Positions 32,495 through 45,840 are shown, counted from the first letter of the stretch. The stretch is DNA of 64,000 nucleotides from CAWAND01 sp963783335 (GCA_963783335.1 CAWAND010000010.1:1736001-1800000), one strand, 5' to 3'. The notes: generated by a model from the sequence alone, not told the origin. Numbers and translations: made by a program.

Positions 32495-32555
32495 ACCTGC
32501 GGCGGACGAGTGTCGTGACGGCGCTTCAGGGCGACGTGAGTACAGGAGCGGCTTG

Positions 32556-36465
<3,910 letters not shown>

Positions 36466-36508
36466 TCGAAAGTGTGCGTTTTGAACCCGAATTTGAACCT
36501 GACAATGC

Positions 36509-36537
36509 TTGACGGAGCCCTACCCACATGGTAGAAT
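36509..36537 (+). promoter_or_regulatory. Promoter of the rpsL (str) operon
   Basis: TTGACG (36509-36514), a 17-base spacer and TAGAAT (36532-36537) form a strong sigma-70 promoter between rpoB and rpsL, with a leader of about 158 bases. It makes the ribosomal cluster independent of rpoB transcription. Confidence 0.8.
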
Positions 36538-36561
36538 AGCTTCCCGTTGCCTGTCAGTGCG

Positions 36562-36679
36562 GTGCAGGCGGGGTAGTGTGCGCCTGCACGAGCCGAATAC
36601 TTTGAATAACAAGGCGAGGCCATCGCGCAGGATCGATGGCCTCCCTTACTGGAAAACGGTCCCGGGGCGGAGGCCCCGG
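36562..36679 (+). promoter_or_regulatory. Three-hairpin leader of the rpsL operon
   Basis: Three consecutive perfect stems lie in the leader: GTGCAGGCG/CGCCTGCAC (36562-36589), GAGGCCATCG/CGATGGCCTC (36616-36643), and CCGGGGC/GCCCCGG (36662-36679), the last followed by ATTTATG and the ribosome site of rpsL. The third could act as a terminator or hide the ribosome site. The layout fits a ribosomal-protein autoregulatory leader, most simply bound by S12 or S7, but it matches no leader class I know. Confidence 0.55.
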
Positions 36680-36702
36680 ATTTATGTGGAAGGTGAGTAA
36701 CG

Positions 36703-37122
36703 ATGCCGACGATTAACCAGCTCGTTCGCAAAGGCCGTAAGACCAAGCGCGGCAAGACCAAGGCGCCGGCGCTGCAGTACACCTTTAATTCAATGAAGCA
36801 GCAGCGCATCAAGCTGACCAAGGGCGCCCCGCAGAAGCGCGGCGTGTGCACCCAGGTGCGCACTCAGACTCCAAAGAAACCGAATTCGGCGCTGCGTAAA
36901 GTGGCCCGCGTTCGTTTGACCAACGGCATTGAAGTCACCGCCTACATCCCGGGTGAAGGTCACTCGCTCCAGGAGCACTCGGTCGTGCTCGTCCGGGGCG
37001 GTCGTGTGAAAGACCTTCCGGGTGTGCGTTATCACATCGTCCGCGGCACCCTTGACAGCATGGGTGTCGAAGGACGGAAGCAGGGTCGCTCCAAGTACGG
37101 CCAGAAGCGCCCTCGAGAATAG
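36703..37122 (+). CDS. rpsL: 30S ribosomal protein S12
   Basis: S12 lies at the decoding centre and controls accuracy. The 139-residue protein has MPTINQLVRKGRK, TPKKPNSALRKVARVRLTNG and GRVKDLPGVRYH; the lysines of the streptomycin-related loops (KKPNSALRK and GRVKDLP) are wild type. About 15 extra residues (26-40, YTFNSMKQQRIKLTK) lie between PALQ and GAPQKRG compared with E. coli and Thermus, a lineage-specific insertion. GGAAGG and GGTGAG lie before the ATG. First gene of the str operon; a hairpin (GTCGGCCG/CGGCCGAC, 37137-37170) lies in the gap to rpsG. Confidence 0.97.
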   Translation: MPTINQLVRKGRKTKRGKTKAPALQYTFNSMKQQRIKLTKGAPQKRGVCTQVRTQTPKKPNSALRKVARVRLTNGIEVTAYIPGEGHSLQEHSVVLVRGGRVKDLPGVRYHIVRGTLDSMGVEGRKQGRSKYGQKRPRE

Positions 37123-37199
37123 AGAAGCAGACACAGGTCGGCCGTCAGAGAAAGCCAAAAAGCGGCCGACTTATGTCGTGAGCAGAACGAGGCCAGACA

Positions 37200-37667
37200 A
37201 TGCGACGAACCAAGCCTGAGAAGCGCTCCATCGAACCCGATGTCCGCTACAACAGCACGTTGGTAGCGAATTTCGTCAACCGGGTGATGAAGAAGGGCAA
37301 GAAGAGCACCGCCGTTTCGATCGTCTACGATTCCTTCGGCTTGATCCAGGAACGGATAAATCAGGATCCACTGGAAGTCTTCGAACAGGCGATGCAAAAC
37401 GCTTCGCCAGTCCTGGAAGTCAAGCCGCGGCGAGTGGGTGGTGCGACATATCAGGTGCCGGTTGAGGTCAGCGCCGATCGAAAGACCTCCCTGGCCATGC
37501 GTTGGATCCTGGCTGCTGCTCGCGCCCGGAGCGGACGCTCGATGGCAGAGAAGCTGGCAGCGGAGCTGATGGACGCGGCCAACAACACCGGCGCGGCCGT
37601 CCGACGTCGAGAAGAAACACACCGTATGGCAGAGGCCAATCGCGCCTTTGCCCATTATCGCTGGTAG
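37200..37667 (+). CDS. rpsG: 30S ribosomal protein S7
   Basis: S7 starts assembly of the 30S head by binding the 3' domain of 16S rRNA and contacts the E-site tRNA. The 155-residue protein has the conserved N-terminus RRTKPEKRSIEPD, VNRVMKKGKKSTA, the beta-hairpin region VLEVKPRRVGGATYQVPVEV, and the C-terminal helix HRMAEANRAFAHYRW. Length and order are standard. It follows rpsL and precedes fusA by 40 bases, in the conserved str order. Confidence 0.97.
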   Translation: MRRTKPEKRSIEPDVRYNSTLVANFVNRVMKKGKKSTAVSIVYDSFGLIQERINQDPLEVFEQAMQNASPVLEVKPRRVGGATYQVPVEVSADRKTSLAMRWILAAARARSGRSMAEKLAAELMDAANNTGAAVRRREETHRMAEANRAFAHYRW

Positions 37668-37707
37668 GGTAGGAGGCAGTCGGTCACATTGGCCGAGACG
37701 CAAGGTT

Positions 37708-39786
37708 ATGGCACGCATTTATCCCTTGGAACGCTTTCGGAATATTGGCATTATTGCCCACATCGACGCCGGCAAGACGACGACGACCGAACGCGTCCTC
37801 TACTACACAGGTAAGACGCACCGCATCGGGTCGGTAGACGAAGGTACCACCGTCACGGATTGGATGGACCAGGAGCGCGAGCGAGGCATCACGATCGTCT
37901 CGGCGGCCGTAACGGCGATGTGGAAAGACTACGTCATCAACATTATCGACACCCCAGGTCACATCGATTTCACCGCCGAAGTGCAGCGTTCGCTGCGCGT
38001 GCTGGATGGCGGAATTGTCGTCTTCGACGCCGTTCAGGGTGTCGAGCCGCAGTCTGAGACGGTTTGGCGTCAGGCGGACCGATACGCTGTCCCTCGCATT
38101 TGTTTCATCAACAAGATGGATCGTGTGGGCGCCTCTTTCGAACGCACCATGGACATGGTCCGCGATCGGCTGGGCGCCAATCCGATCGCCATCCAGATGC
38201 CGGTTGGCAGGGAAGCTGACTTCTCGGGGGTTGTCGACCTGATTGATCAGCAAGCCATCCTGTGGACGGACGAGTTCGGCGCCAAGCCGGACCGCGTGGC
38301 CGTCCCCACGGAGCTCCAATCCGACGTCGAACAGTGGCGTGAGCGGATGATCGAACAGATCGCCGAAACCGACGACGAGCTGACCTCCAAGTACCTCGAT
38401 GGCCAGCTGATCAGCAAGGATGAATTGAAAGCTGCGCTGCGTCGTGCCGTGCTGGCCAACAAGGTGACCCCGGTTCTTTGTGGATCGGCCTTGAAGAACA
38501 AAGGCGTCCAGCCGGTCCTCGACGCCGTACTCGACTTCCTCCCGTCGCCCATGGATGTCCCTCCCGTCACGGGGATCAACCCCAATTCGGACGACATTGA
38601 GACCCGGGCCACCGAAGATGACTCACCATTGAGCGCCCTGGTGTTCAAGATCGTCACCGATCCCTATGTGGGCCGGCTGGCCTACTTCCGGGTCTACTCC
38701 GGCAAGATCACCCAGGGGTCGATGGTTCACAACTCAACCAAGGGTCAGCGCGAGCGTGTCGGCCGCCTGATCCGCATGTACGCCGATCGCCGCGAGGACG
38801 TGGAAGAGGTCAATGCGGGAGACATCGCCGCCGTCCTCGGCATGAAGCAAACCTTCACCGGGGATACACTTTGCGACGCCGCCAATCCGATCATCCTCGA
38901 GAACATCACCTTTCCTGACCCGGTCATTTCCGTGGCGATCGAGCCCAAGACGACCGCTGACCAGGACAAAATGGCGGAAGCTCTCCACAAACTGGCCGAA
39001 GAAGATCCCACCTTCAGAGTGGGGGTTGATGATGAGACCGGCCAGACTGTGATCTCCGGCATGGGGGAGCTCCACCTCGAGGTGTTGGTGGACCGCATGA
39101 TGCGCGAGTTCAAGGTCCAGGCCAATATCGGCCGTCCGCGCGTCGCCTATCGCGAGTCCATTACCCGCTCCGTCGACAAGTCTGAGGTTCGCTACATTAA
39201 GCAGACGGGCGGGCGCGGCCAGTATGGTCATGTGGTGCTCTCCTTGGCGCCCGCCGAAGCTGGTTCAGGCGTCATCTTTGAGAACAAGATTACCGGCGGC
39301 TCGATCCCGCGTGAATACATTTCGCCGGTGGAAAAGGGTGTTCGGGAGGCGGCCGAAGGCGGTGTCCTTGCTGGCTATCCGGTCACCGATGTCAGTGTGA
39401 CGCTTTATGATGGTTCGTACCACGAAGTCGATTCGAGCGAGATGGCCTTCAAGATGGCCGGCTCGATGGCCTTCAAAGAAGGCATTCAGAAGGGCAAGCC
39501 GGTGCTGCTCGAGCCGATGATGAAGGCAGAAGTGGTGGTCCCGGAGGATTTCGTCGGAGATGTGACCGGCGACCTGGCGGCCCGGCGCGCCACGATCGAG
39601 GGCATTGAATTGCGCGCCGGCAACGCTCAGGCGATCAATGCCTTTGTGCCCTTGGCCGAGATGTTCGGTTACGCCACCAACCTGCGGTCGATGACCCAGG
39701 GCCGGGGCGTTTTCACGATGGAGTTCGATCACTACGCCAAGGTGACTGAGAAGGTCACCGAAACGATCCTGGCCGGCGCGCGCTGA
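37708..39786 (+). CDS. fusA: Elongation factor G
   Basis: EF-G is the GTPase that drives translocation and, with RRF, ribosome recycling. The 692-residue protein has the P-loop AHIDAGKTTTTER, the switch segment RGITIVSAAV, DTPGHIDFTAEVQRSLR, the NKMD motif (INKMDRVG), and domain IV with KQTGGRGQYGHV. I chose the ATG at 37708 (MARIYPLERF), which matches the family start; an upstream in-frame start at 37648 would overlap rpsG. Codon use is like the neighbouring ribosomal genes and unlike tuf, 57 bases downstream. Confidence 0.97.
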   Translation: MARIYPLERFRNIGIIAHIDAGKTTTTERVLYYTGKTHRIGSVDEGTTVTDWMDQERERGITIVSAAVTAMWKDYVINIIDTPGHIDFTAEVQRSLRVLDGGIVVFDAVQGVEPQSETVWRQADRYAVPRICFINKMDRVGASFERTMDMVRDRLGANPIAIQMPVGREADFSGVVDLIDQQAILWTDEFGAKPDRVAVPTELQSDVEQWRERMIEQIAETDDELTSKYLDGQLISKDELKAALRRAVLANKVTPVLCGSALKNKGVQPVLDAVLDFLPSPMDVPPVTGINPNSDDIETRATEDDSPLSALVFKIVTDPYVGRLAYFRVYSGKITQGSMVHNSTKGQRERVGRLIRMYADRREDVEEVNAGDIAAVLGMKQTFTGDTLCDAANPIILENITFPDPVISVAIEPKTTADQDKMAEALHKLAEEDPTFRVGVDDETGQTVISGMGELHLEVLVDRMMREFKVQANIGRPRVAYRESITRSVDKSEVRYIKQTGGRGQYGHVVLSLAPAEAGSGVIFENKITGGSIPREYISPVEKGVREAAEGGVLAGYPVTDVSVTLYDGSYHEVDSSEMAFKMAGSMAFKEGIQKGKPVLLEPMMKAEVVVPEDFVGDVTGDLAARRATIEGIELRAGNAQAINAFVPLAEMFGYATNLRSMTQGRGVFTMEFDHYAKVTEKVTETILAGAR

Positions 39787-39842
39787 GCCGGCGCAGCTCG
39801 ATCAGAGACGACTGAAACCGAAACGAGGAGCGAGAAGACATC

Positions 39843-41045
<1,203 letters not shown>

Positions 41046-41050
41046 GCTGA

Positions 41051-41359
41051 ATGGCCAAGCAGAAGATTCGGATCCGTCTCAAGGCTTACGATCATCGGGT
41101 GCTCGACCAGTCAGCCAAGCGCATCGTCGAGACCGCCGAGCGTACGGGTGCCAAGGTGGTCGGACCGGTGCCGCTCCCGACTCGCAAGGAGCGCTTCACC
41201 GTCCGACGGTCGACGTTCATTGACAAGGACTCGCACGAGCACTTTGAGATCCGCACGCATAAGCGGCTGATCGATGTTCTGGAGCCGGATTCGAAGACGA
41301 TCGATACCCTGATGCGGTTGAACCTGCCCGCCGGGGTGGATATCGAGATCAAGATCTAG
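41051..41359 (+). CDS. rpsJ: 30S ribosomal protein S10
   Basis: S10 belongs to the 30S head and, with NusB, to the antitermination complex. The 102-residue protein has KIRIRLKAYDHRVLDQSAKRIVE-type features, the loop VPLPTRKERFTV, and the C-terminal LMRLNLPAGVDIEIKI, all of normal length. It starts five bases after tuf, joining the str and S10 clusters, but is separated from rplC by an unusual 201-base gap with heptamer repeats. Confidence 0.97.
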   Translation: MAKQKIRIRLKAYDHRVLDQSAKRIVETAERTGAKVVGPVPLPTRKERFTVRRSTFIDKDSHEHFEIRTHKRLIDVLEPDSKTIDTLMRLNLPAGVDIEIKI

Positions 41360-41393
41360 CCGATAGCCTCGAGCTGCTGGCAGGCCTCTGTCT

Positions 41394-41421
41394 AGAGGCT
41401 GGAAGCTGGAAGCTAGATGCT
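41394..41421 (+). repeat. Four tandem imperfect heptamers inside the S10 operon gap
   Basis: The gap 41360-41560 between rpsJ and rplC holds AGAGGCT GGAAGCT GGAAGCT AGATGCT, four tandem seven-base units. A short hairpin GCCTCT GTCT AGAGGC (41384-41399) overlaps the first unit. CAGGG and CCCTG near 41500-41525 could form another. No gene is visible in the gap. Such short repeats are usually intergenic insertions; here they lie within the ribosomal operon. Confidence 0.6.
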
Positions 41422-41560
41422 ACAAGCCGCGGGGCAAGAGCCCTTCAACGAGCAGACGCTCACCAAGGCCTCTGCAGGAGAAGGACTGACTGCCCAGCGT
41501 TCAGGGATGATGCAGCCTTGCCCTGGCTGACAGTCCCGCCGAAGGGTATTCAGGAGACAA

Positions 41561-42208
41561 ATGATGAAAGGGCTTATTGGCAAGAAAATCGGCATGACCC
41601 AGATTTTCGACGAGTCGGGCGCAGCGCTGCCCGTGACTTTGATCGAAGCTGGGCCTTGTTACGTCACCCAGATCCGCAACCCCGAACGGGACGGATACAG
41701 CGCTGTGCAGCTTGGTTTTGGCGAGACGGATGCCAGGCGCCTGGCTTCGGGGCGTATCGGCCATCTGAAGCGCAACGACCTGCCGCCCCTGCGCTACCTG
41801 CGCGAGTTCCGGGTCAAGAATCCGGAGCTGAAAGAGGGGGACCAGGTGACAGTGGAAACCTTTGCGATCGGCGATCGTGTCGATGTGATGGGAACCAGCA
41901 AGGGTAAGGGTTTTGCAGGTGGCATGAAGCGGCATGGCTTTGGCGGCGGGCCCATCACGCACGGCCAATCCGACCGTCAACGGTCGCCAGGCTCGATCGG
42001 CGCCACGTCCACGCCCGGCCGCGTCTTCAAGGGCACCCGCATGGCGGGCCATATGGGCGTCGAGCGGGTGACGGCGCAGAATCTGCGGGTCGAAATGGTC
42101 GACCCTGAACGCAATTTGCTGGCTGTCCATGGCAGCGTGCCGGGCGGCAAGGGCGGCCTGGTCTTTATCCAGGAAGCCCGCAAGCAGACGGCAAGCGGAG
42201 CGAAATGA
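41561..42208 (+). CDS. rplC: 50S ribosomal protein L3
   Basis: L3 is one of the first proteins to bind 23S rRNA and reaches the peptidyl transferase centre with its long loop. The 215-residue protein has GLIGKKIGMTQIFDE, MGTSKGKGFAGGMKRHGF, and GHMGVERVTAQNL; the loop glutamine modified in E. coli lies in the GPITHGQSDRQRSPGSIG segment. CAGGAG precedes the ATG (41561 or 41564). Its stop overlaps the rplD start (ATGA). Confidence 0.97.
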   Translation: MMKGLIGKKIGMTQIFDESGAALPVTLIEAGPCYVTQIRNPERDGYSAVQLGFGETDARRLASGRIGHLKRNDLPPLRYLREFRVKNPELKEGDQVTVETFAIGDRVDVMGTSKGKGFAGGMKRHGFGGGPITHGQSDRQRSPGSIGATSTPGRVFKGTRMAGHMGVERVTAQNLRVEMVDPERNLLAVHGSVPGGKGGLVFIQEARKQTASGAK

Positions 42209-42834
42209 GCATGAAAGTCGACGTTGTCAACATCCAAGGAGAGAAGGTCAAGACGGTGGACTTGCCGTCGGCGATCTTCGAGGCTCCGATCAAGCCCGAT
42301 CTGATGCACCAGGCCCTGGAGCGCCAGCTGGCCAACGCTCGTCAAGGGACGCATGACACCAAAACCCGCGGCGAAGTCAGCGGCGGTGGGCGCAAGCCTT
42401 GGCGTCAGAAGGGGACCGGCCGTGCCCGGCAGGGTTCCATCCGGGCGGCGCAGTGGGTCGGCGGCGGCAAGATCCATACACCCCACCCCCGCGATTACAC
42501 CAAACGCATGCCGCGCAAGATGCGCCGAGCGGCGCTGCGGGCGGCGTTGTCGGTCAAAGCAGCCGAGGCGCAGATCGTGGTGTTGGATGAATTAAAAATT
42601 GAGGGCCCCCAGACCCGGATTATGGCCGAAACCTTGCGGAAATTGGTGGGGCAGGACTCCGTGCTGATCTTGATAACCGGGCCCGATGAGAGCCTGGAGA
42701 AATCGGTGCGCAATCTGCCCACCGCCAAGACGCTTCGGGCCAATTACCTGAACGTGCGCGATCTGCTCGGGTTCGATCGGCTGATCCTGCCGTTGGGCGC
42801 GCTGGACGTGATCCAGTCGTATCTGGGCGAATAG
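42205..42834 (+). CDS. rplD: 50S ribosomal protein L4
   Basis: L4 binds domain I of 23S rRNA; its extended loop (about 40-95) lines the exit tunnel near the macrolide site. The 209-residue protein shows TKTRGEVSGGGRKPWRQKGT and GRARQGSIRAAQWVGGG, the tunnel loop in standard form. In E. coli L4 also represses the S10 operon through a leader hairpin; here no such leader is evident before rpsJ, but a long gap lies before rplC. It overlaps rplC by four bases. Confidence 0.97.
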   Translation: MSMKVDVVNIQGEKVKTVDLPSAIFEAPIKPDLMHQALERQLANARQGTHDTKTRGEVSGGGRKPWRQKGTGRARQGSIRAAQWVGGGKIHTPHPRDYTKRMPRKMRRAALRAALSVKAAEAQIVVLDELKIEGPQTRIMAETLRKLVGQDSVLILITGPDESLEKSVRNLPTAKTLRANYLNVRDLLGFDRLILPLGALDVIQSYLGE

Positions 42835-42847
42835 GAAGGAAGCCAGC

Positions 42848-43150
42848 ATGCCATCCATCTACAACGTCATTCGCCGGCCGATCATCACCGAGAAGTCGAG
42901 CTACCAGAGCTCGGTGCTTGGCCAGTACGCTTTCGAAGTCGACGGCAAAGCGACCAAAGCCCAAATTCGGGAGGCGGTCGAACTGCTGTTCAATGTGAGC
43001 GTTGAGCGGGTCAACTTGATGGTGATGCCCGCCAAGCGCAGCCGTCGAGGCAGGAGCCGACGGGTACTCGTCCGGCGCCCAAGCTACAAGAAGGCGATCG
43101 TGACGCTGACCCCCGGCCAGACCATTGATGTGTTCGAAGGGGTTTCGTGA
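42848..43150 (+). CDS. rplW: 50S ribosomal protein L23
   Basis: L23 sits at the tunnel exit and docks trigger factor and signal recognition particle. The 100-residue protein has YNVIRRPIITEKSSYQS at the start, YAFEVDGKATKAQIREAVE, and a basic loop KRSRRGRSRRVLVRRP. Its stop shares a base with the rplB start (TGATG), so the two are coupled. Confidence 0.97.
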   Translation: MPSIYNVIRRPIITEKSSYQSSVLGQYAFEVDGKATKAQIREAVELLFNVSVERVNLMVMPAKRSRRGRSRRVLVRRPSYKKAIVTLTPGQTIDVFEGVS

Positions 43151-43989
43151 TGCCAGTCAAGAAGTACAAGCCCACCTCGCCTGGACGGCGCGGCATGTCG
43201 GGGGCGTCGTTCGAGGAGATCACCAAGACAACTCCTGAACGGTCCCTGCTTCGACCCCGGCGCTCCAAGGGCGGGAGAAATGTCTACGGTCGTGTGACGG
43301 TCCGTCACCGCGGCGGCGGCCATCGTCGCCACTATCGGGTGGTGGACTTCAAGCGCGACAAGCATGCCATTCCGGCCAATGTGGTGGCGATCGAGTACGA
43401 TCCCAACCGCTCGGCCCGTCTGGCGCTGCTGCACTATGCCGATGGAGAGAAGCGCTACATTCTGGCACCGCTCGGGCTTCAGGTGGGCGACCAGGTGATG
43501 TCGGGCTCTGAAGCTGAAATCCGGCCCGGCAACAGCCTCCCGCTGTCGCTGATCCCGGTCGGCACAGTGGTGCACAACATTGAGCTCAACGAAGGCCGCG
43601 GCGGACAGTTGGTCCGCTCGGCAGGGACCTCGGCGCAGGTGTTGGGCAAGGAAGGCGCCTACGCCGCTATCCGGTTGCCCTCGGGTGAGGTGCGCCGAGT
43701 ACGTCAGGCTTGCTTCGCCACCATCGGCGAGGTCGGCAATCCCGACCACGGCAACATTAAGCTGGGCAAAGCTGGGCGCAAGCGCCATCGCGGCATCCGA
43801 CCGACGGTGCGCGGCTCGGCTATGAGTCCCAGGGACCATCCGCACGGCGGCGGCGAAGGCCGCCAGCCCATCGGCCTGCCGGGCCCGAAGAGCCCGTGGG
43901 GCAAGCCGACCCTGGGCAAGCGCACACGACGCAACAAGAAGACCGACAAGTACATCATCCGACGACGGGCCAAGAAACGACGCCGATGA
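43150..43989 (+). CDS. rplB: 50S ribosomal protein L2
   Basis: L2 supports the peptidyl transferase centre and subunit joining. The 279-residue protein has KKYKPTSPGRRGMSG, RHRGGGHRRHYRVVDF, and the C-terminal SPRDHPHGGGEGRQPIG with the conserved histidine implicated in activity. The ATG at 43150 overlaps the rplW stop; the GTG three bases earlier is less likely. Length is standard. Confidence 0.97.
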   Translation: MPVKKYKPTSPGRRGMSGASFEEITKTTPERSLLRPRRSKGGRNVYGRVTVRHRGGGHRRHYRVVDFKRDKHAIPANVVAIEYDPNRSARLALLHYADGEKRYILAPLGLQVGDQVMSGSEAEIRPGNSLPLSLIPVGTVVHNIELNEGRGGQLVRSAGTSAQVLGKEGAYAAIRLPSGEVRRVRQACFATIGEVGNPDHGNIKLGKAGRKRHRGIRPTVRGSAMSPRDHPHGGGEGRQPIGLPGPKSPWGKPTLGKRTRRNKKTDKYIIRRRAKKRRR

Positions 43990-44021
43990 TGCCGGACCTG
44001 ACGGTCGGAGGATTGTGAAAA

Positions 44022-44313
44022 ATGTCACGATCATTGAAGAAGGGGCCGTTCATCAGCCCCAAGCTGCTGAAGAAAGTCGAAGATATGAATCGAGCGCGGC
44101 GAAAAGAAAGTCATTCGCACCTGGAGCCGGGCGAGCACGATCTTCCCGCAAATGGTGGGCCACACCATCGCCGTTCATGATGGCCGACGCCACGTGCCGA
44201 TTTACGTGACCGAGAACATGGTCGGCCACAAGCTGGGCGAGTTCGCCCCCACTCGTACCTTCCGCGGCCACATGCGCGGCGATCAAGTCACCAGGGTGCG
44301 GGAGGAGGAATAG
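44022..44313 (+). CDS. rpsS: 30S ribosomal protein S19, interrupted by a one-base insertion
   Basis: S19 forms a complex with S13 in the 30S head. The frame from the ATG at 44022 (GGAGG upstream) reads MSRSLKKGPFISPKLLKKVE and DMNRA, then one extra base within CGAGCGCGGC (44091-44100) shifts it. Without it the sequence continues GEKKVIRTWSRASTIFPQMV, GHTIAVHDGRRHVPIYVTEN and MVGHKLGEFAPTRTFRGH to the stop at 44311, 96 residues in all. The uncorrected frame stops at 44207. As the gene is essential, an assembly error is the simplest cause. It precedes rplV by one base. Confidence 0.93.
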
Positions 44314-44314
44314 G

Positions 44315-44677
44315 ATGGCCGAAGGACACGGCATCCGGGCGACGGCGCGTTACGTCAGCGTCTCCCCGCAGAAAGCGCGGCTGGTGCTTGATTTGGTGCG
44401 CGGACGGGCGGCGGTTGAGGCTCTGGACTTGCTGCGTTTCACGTCCAAGTCGGCCGCTCGGCCGGTGGCCAAGCTTCTGCGCTCGGCGATCGCCAACGCC
44501 GAGGAGAACTTCGGCTACAGTCGCGACGAACTTATCGTGTCGGAGATCTTTGCCGACCAGGGCCCTACACGCCGTTGGCGCCGCTTTGGTGCCCGGGGCC
44601 GTTTCAAGCCGATCGATCATCGCTCGTCCCATATAACCGTCATCCTGCGCGAGCGGGATGTCGAACTGAGCGCATGA
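44315..44677 (+). CDS. rplV: 50S ribosomal protein L22
   Basis: L22 touches all 23S rRNA domains; its beta-hairpin lines the exit tunnel. The 120-residue protein has ATARYVSVSPQKARLVLDLV, NAEENFGYSRDELIVSEIFA and the tunnel hairpin GPTRRWRRFGARGRFKPI with ITVILRE at the end. It begins one base after the rpsS stop, and GGAGGAGGAA just upstream is its ribosome site. Confidence 0.97.
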   Translation: MAEGHGIRATARYVSVSPQKARLVLDLVRGRAAVEALDLLRFTSKSAARPVAKLLRSAIANAEENFGYSRDELIVSEIFADQGPTRRWRRFGARGRFKPIDHRSSHITVILRERDVELSA

Positions 44678-44698
44678 CGCGGTAGGAGAGGAGACAAT

Positions 44699-45373
44699 AT
44701 GGGACGCAAGGTACATCCGATCGGATTTCGCCTGGGGATCAACAAGACCTGGGAATCGCGCTGGTTTGCTGAGAAGCGGCAGTACTCCAACCAGCTGCAT
44801 GAAGACCGGGCCATCCGGAGCATGGTCTTTGACAACAACCCGCCGGGGAGCATCTCCAAGGTGGAGATCGAGCGCTTCCCAAACAGCGTCAACATCACCG
44901 TGCACACGGCCAAGCCGGGCATCGTGATCGGGCGCAAGGGTGCCAACGTCAAGGACCTGCGAGCCAAGCTCCAGGCAATGACCGGGACCAATATCAAGCT
45001 GGACATCTCCGAGATCGAGCAGCCCGACCTCGACGCTCGCCTGGTTGCCGAGAACATCGCCCACCAGCTCGAGCGCCGCATCAGCCACCGCCGCGCCATG
45101 CAGCGGTCCATCTCACAGAGCATGCGGTCGGGTGCCCTGGGGATCAAAGTTATGTGCTCCGGTCGGCTGTCCGGGATGGAAATGGCCCGACGAGAGTGGA
45201 TGCGCGAGGGGCGTGTGCCGGCGCAGACGCTGCGGGCTGATATCGACTTTGCCCGGGCGGAGGCCCTGACCACCTACGGGCGGATTGGGGTCAAAGTCTG
45301 GATCTATCGGGGCGATATTCTGCCCGAGGCCGAGGAGGAATCCGAGGCCATGGACGTCTACGTCAGCGAGTAG
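44699..45373 (+). CDS. rpsC: 30S ribosomal protein S3
   Basis: S3 lines the mRNA entry channel and has helicase activity together with S4. The 224-residue protein has MGRKVHPIGFRLGI at the N-terminus, the KH-domain motif GIVIGRKGANVKDL, and the C-terminal domain with RTGGALGIKVMCSGRL-like SGALGIKVMCSGRLSG. AGGAGAGGAG precedes the ATG at 44699. Standard length and order after rplV. Confidence 0.97.
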   Translation: MGRKVHPIGFRLGINKTWESRWFAEKRQYSNQLHEDRAIRSMVFDNNPPGSISKVEIERFPNSVNITVHTAKPGIVIGRKGANVKDLRAKLQAMTGTNIKLDISEIEQPDLDARLVAENIAHQLERRISHRRAMQRSISQSMRSGALGIKVMCSGRLSGMEMARREWMREGRVPAQTLRADIDFARAEALTTYGRIGVKVWIYRGDILPEAEEESEAMDVYVSE

Positions 45374-45411
45374 CCCACGCGGCGACCGCCGACGTGATTT
45401 GAGGTGCAATG

Positions 45412-45838
45412 ATGTTGATGCCAAAGCGAGTTAAGTGGCGAAAGCAGATGCGCGGCCGGATGAAGGGCAAGGCCAGCCGGGGCACGGAAGTCACCTTTGG
45501 AGACTACGGCCTGCAGGCGCTTGAGCCGGGCTGGGTCACGGCCCGCCAAATCGAAGCCGCCCGCCGAACGCTGGTGCGCTACATGCGCCGTCGCGGCAAG
45601 GTGTGGATCCGAATCTACCCGGACAAGCCGGTGACTCGAGCGCGCCGCCGAGACCCGCATGGGCAAAGGCAAGGGTGCTGTCGATCACTGGGTGGCCGTG
45701 GTCAAGCCGGGCCGGATGCTGTTCGAGCTGTCGGGGCTGTCTGAGGAAGGCGCCAAAGAGGCGCTGCGCCTGGCGGCTCACAAACTGGCGATCAAGACCA
45801 AGTTTACCGAACGCGCCGACATTCTCGGAGGCGAGTGA
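45412..45838 (+). CDS. rplP: 50S ribosomal protein L16, interrupted by a one-base insertion
   Basis: L16 helps position tRNA in the A and P sites. The frame from the ATG (45409 or 45412) reads MPKRVKWRKQMRGRMKG and VWIRIYPDKPVTRA, then is shifted within CGAGCGCGCCGCC (about 45637-45650), where one extra base is present. Removing one base gives TRAPAETRMGKGKGAVDHW and WVAVVKPGRMLFELSGLS to the stop at 45836, about 142 residues, the normal length. The uncorrected frame runs on to 45744. Read as an error in an essential gene; the position of the extra base is uncertain within the GC run. Confidence 0.92.
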
Positions 45839-45840
45839 GC

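Noticed and set aside
32229..32495. Short open frame before rpoB
   Set aside because: It covers the Rex site, the rpoB promoter and the attenuator hairpin, and has no ribosome site.
44012..44031. Rex-like string TTGTGAAAAATGTCACGA at the rpsS start
   Set aside because: It arises from the ribosome-site spacer and first codons of rpsS inside a long operon; no promoter is there, and three positions differ from the palindrome.
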